A stretch of 8,346 nucleotides of DNA from an uncultured Sphingobium sp. (GTDB lineage Bacteria > Pseudomonadota > Alphaproteobacteria > Sphingomonadales > Sphingomonadaceae), in the NCBI GenBank assembly GCA_946479185.1, contig CAMLFF010000133.1, forward strand, positions 1 through 8,346. The letters run 5' to 3'. Below are positions 6,287-8,346 of the stretch, in pieces. The notes below the pieces were generated by a model. That model made no database searches. It saw only the letters and a program-made list of their open reading frames with translations, and had not been told where the DNA came from. Position numbers and translations under genes: made by a program. Numbering within the stretch: the stretch's first letter is position 1; every line of letters begins with the position of its first letter.

Positions 6287-8346
6287 CAGCCAGCCCCTCT
6301 CACCAGAGCGGGTGCGCTGGTCTGTGCCTCAACCGCGACATCGTCGGCAAAGGGAAGGCGGATTGTGAAGCAGCTGCCCTGCCCCTCCACGCTCTCCACC
6401 GTCAACGCGCCGCCCATCGATTGCACGAGCAGCCGCGCCTCATGCGCGCCGAGCCCAAAGCCATTGCTCTTGGTCGAACTGAAGGGGCGGAACAGCTCAT
6501 CACGAACGAAAGCCACGCTCATCCCGGCGCCCTTGTCGGTCACGGTGATGACGCCATGCGCTCCATCGGCCATCATGCCGATTTCCACAGGCGCGCCTCC
6601 GCTCGCCTCAATCGCATTGCGCACCAAATGGCTGAGCGCCCGCGAGAGTGCATCGCCATTGGCGGCAACTGGGCGGGCGACCTTACCTTTGGCAACCACA
6701 GTGCCAAGCGCCGCCGTCCAGCCTGGTAAATGCTCCTCCACCCACCGATCCAGCATCAGCGCCTGCATGTCACCAGACGCACCAGGCCGACCGAGGCGCA
6801 CCAGCAGGTCCGTCATCCGACCCGCCGTTTCCTCCAGCGTCAAAATCATGTCGGCCCGAAAATCGGGATTATCAGCATGGCGCCGCGCGTTGCTGGCCAG
6901 CAACGACATCTGGCTCACCAGGTTTTTCAGATCGTGCAGGATGAAGGCGAAGCGGCGGTTGAACTCATCAAAGCGCTGGGCCTCGGCCAGCGCATTACGG
7001 CTGCGCTCTTCGCTGATCCGCGCCGCGCCCTCGCCACAGACGACGCGCAGAACATCCATATCCTCCCAATCGAGCGTCCGCCGACCCGGAGGCGCAGCGA
7101 GCAAGATTGCACCGATAAGCTGCTCGCGATGGATCAACGGCGCGATGGCCCAGGCAAAGCTGCTGCGCTGCATCCATGCCGGAAGCATCGAGCCGAACCT
7201 AGCCCAGTCCGCGTTGAGATCAACAATCCAGCTATCCTGGGCGATGCGAGTGGCGACAGCGGGGCCGAGCTGGTCCGGCAAGGTCGCCGTGTCTGGCCAT
7301 GCAACCGTATCGGACAGGGCGAGCGCGCCGTCCCCATCGCAAAGATAGAGCGCCGCCGATGGTGAATCGACCGCTTGGGCGATAGCACGCATTAGCCGCG
7401 TATCGATGGATGTCGCATTTGCGGCCTGATCATCCAGCGTTGCTGCAAAGCGCAACCAGAGCAGCCGGTAATCATAGCGATGCGCGAAGACATGCTTGGA
7501 AATCGCCATACGTAGCCAAGAGCGCAGCGAGGCCGATGGCAGGAAGGCCAGCACCGCGACGGCCAGCGCAAACAAAGCACTGAATTGCACGACACGTCCG
7601 AAAGGCGCGCTGATCTCACTCGAGAAGGCGACGAGCGCAACCACCACGAGCACGTAAAGCGCAATCAATCCCCCAGAAATAAAGCGCGTGATCGCCGCGC
7701 GGGACAGGGCGAATTCGCGCGTGCCATCACTGCGCAGGCCAAGCACCAGCATCAGCGCAATCAGCGCCAATACAAAGCCGCGCATCGGGCCGATTGCGCC
7801 GATCTGGCCATTTGTCAGCCAGGCAAGCATATAATGGTTGAAATCATAGGCCCACATGCAGGCCAGCGCTCCGCCAATCCAGGCGCGTCTGCGCGCATCG
7901 GCGGGACGATCGCGCTGATTGGTGAGGCCGTGCAGCAGGATGAGCGCTCCGATGGCAAAGGTGCCGCGCAGGAGCCAGTTGCCCTGATAGAAGGGCAAGG
8001 TCGCCGGGTGAAGCTGCGTCGTCTCGCCCACGATCAAGTCATAGCCGAGCTGCGCGACGAGGATGAGAGCGAGGGCGCCGAGCACCAGCGGACGACCATG
8101 TCGGCTGCTATCCCGGCTCGTACGATGCCAACCAATATGCCCGCCGAGCACCGCGAGCCAGGCAGCATTGCGCAGCGTCTCGGCAATTCCGTCCGAGTAA
8201 ATTCCGACGCTGATCAGGCCCGCGAACGCATGACGCAGCGACCAGAGTGCCGTGAGCACCAGCGCCACCACGAGCAGACGCACCTCGCCGGAATGCGCCT
8301 CTCGTCGGGATGTAAGGATCGCAAGGCTGACGAGCAGCGCGGCCGC
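6286..8346 (-). CDS. prsK: PrsK: XrtA/PEP-CTERM system membrane histidine kinase, 5' end beyond the window
   Basis: Sensor kinase partner of PrsR; 686 residues are visible and the frame stays open to the right edge. A GTG at 8283 is not the start: the codons upstream of it encode another hydrophobic segment (AAALLVSLAIL). Using visible numbering, about nine membrane segments fill residues 1-270. The family-typical stretch SKHVFAHRYDYRLLWLRF follows at about 283-300, then a GAF-like domain (about 310-450). The H-box reads FAFILHDLKNL with phospho-acceptor His471 (bases 6936-6934). The ATPase domain has N-box NAIEAS (577-582), G1 DKGAGM (604-609), F-box FRPFSSTK (619-626) and G2 GFGLGAHEAR (629-638), so the kinase looks intact. 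The signal sensed is unknown for the family. Length is close to the usual PrsK size of roughly 680 residues, so only a few N-terminal residues should be missing. It is the first gene of a prsK-prsR pair with a one-base overlap. Confidence 0.93.
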   Translation of the reverse strand, partial: AAALLVSLAILTSRREAHSGEVRLLVVALVLTALWSLRHAFAGLISVGIYSDGIAETLRNAAWLAVLGGHIGWHRTSRDSSRHGRPLVLGALALILVAQLGYDLIVGETTQLHPATLPFYQGNWLLRGTFAIGALILLHGLTNQRDRPADARRRAWIGGALACMWAYDFNHYMLAWLTNGQIGAIGPMRGFVLALIALMLVLGLRSDGTREFALSRAAITRFISGGLIALYVLVVVALVAFSSEISAPFGRVVQFSALFALAVAVLAFLPSASLRSWLRMAISKHVFAHRYDYRLLWLRFAATLDDQAANATSIDTRLMRAIAQAVDSPSAALYLCDGDGALALSDTVAWPDTATLPDQLGPAVATRIAQDSWIVDLNADWARFGSMLPAWMQRSSFAWAIAPLIHREQLIGAILLAAPPGRRTLDWEDMDVLRVVCGEGAARISEERSRNALAEAQRFDEFNRRFAFILHDLKNLVSQMSLLASNARRHADNPDFRADMILTLEETAGRMTDLLVRLGRPGASGDMQALMLDRWVEEHLPGWTAALGTVVAKGKVARPVAANGDALSRALSHLVRNAIEASGGAPVEIGMMADGAHGVITVTDKGAGMSVAFVRDELFRPFSSTKSNGFGLGAHEARLLVQSMGGALTVESVEGQGSCFTIRLPFADDVAVEAQTSAPALVRGAG
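6294..6298 (-). promoter_or_regulatory. Ribosome binding site of prsR inside prsK
   Basis: AGGGG on the minus strand lies 7 bases before the prsR ATG (6286-6284), within the last codons of prsK. Together with the TGATG stop/start overlap it indicates coupled translation and near-equal synthesis of kinase and regulator. Confidence 0.6.

Noticed and set aside
5840..7348. Long open frame (502 codons) on the plus strand opposite prsR and prsK
   Set aside because: It crosses the prsK/prsR junction, has low-complexity Arg/Ser/Ala composition and no family motif, while the opposite strand has clear kinase and regulator motifs.

Overview
The window reads as a chromosomal segment from an alphaproteobacterium, most probably a sphingomonad (Sphingomonadaceae). 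This rests on protein style, a GC-rich but not extreme composition, and an XrtA/PEP-CTERM-type PrsK/PrsR pair. No marker gene fixes the genus. No mobile element, CRISPR array, tRNA or rRNA was seen, and no intergenic stretch exceeds about 165 bases.

Left part (1-3835). On the minus strand, in transcription order: a POT-family peptide transporter (3835-2252), glmM (2206-848), a small eight-cysteine DUF1272 protein overlapping the glmM stop by 8 bases (855-631), and, beyond an opposed ynfA (308-634, plus strand), the first 74 codons of thiD, which runs off the left edge. The transporter, glmM and DUF1272 gene are closely spaced and could be one transcript: peptide uptake, then the GlmM step towards UDP-GlcNAc for peptidoglycan and LPS.

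Middle (3836-4990). A 163-base divergent intergenic region separates the transporter from a YdjA-like nitroreductase (3999-4580, plus). A short YtrA-type GntR repressor (4643-4990, plus) follows.

Right part (5000-8346). On the minus strand, prsK (open through the right edge) and prsR overlap by one base as TGATG. They form the histidine kinase/response regulator pair associated with exosortase A (XrtA)/PEP-CTERM systems, which couple surface-protein sorting to exopolysaccharide production. This is the most interesting part of the window. PrsR keeps its receiver phosphorylation site, Walker A and B, arginine fingers and Fis-type HTH. However, the stretch that carries the sigma54-contacting GAFTGA loop in NtrC-type activators is absent (about 18 residues short relative to NtrC), a second loop is about 8 residues short, and the Walker A flanks are atypical. 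The simplest inference is a PrsR that no longer works as a classical sigma54 activator and regulates PEP-CTERM genes in another way. The pair also predicts an xrtA/EPS locus elsewhere in the genome.
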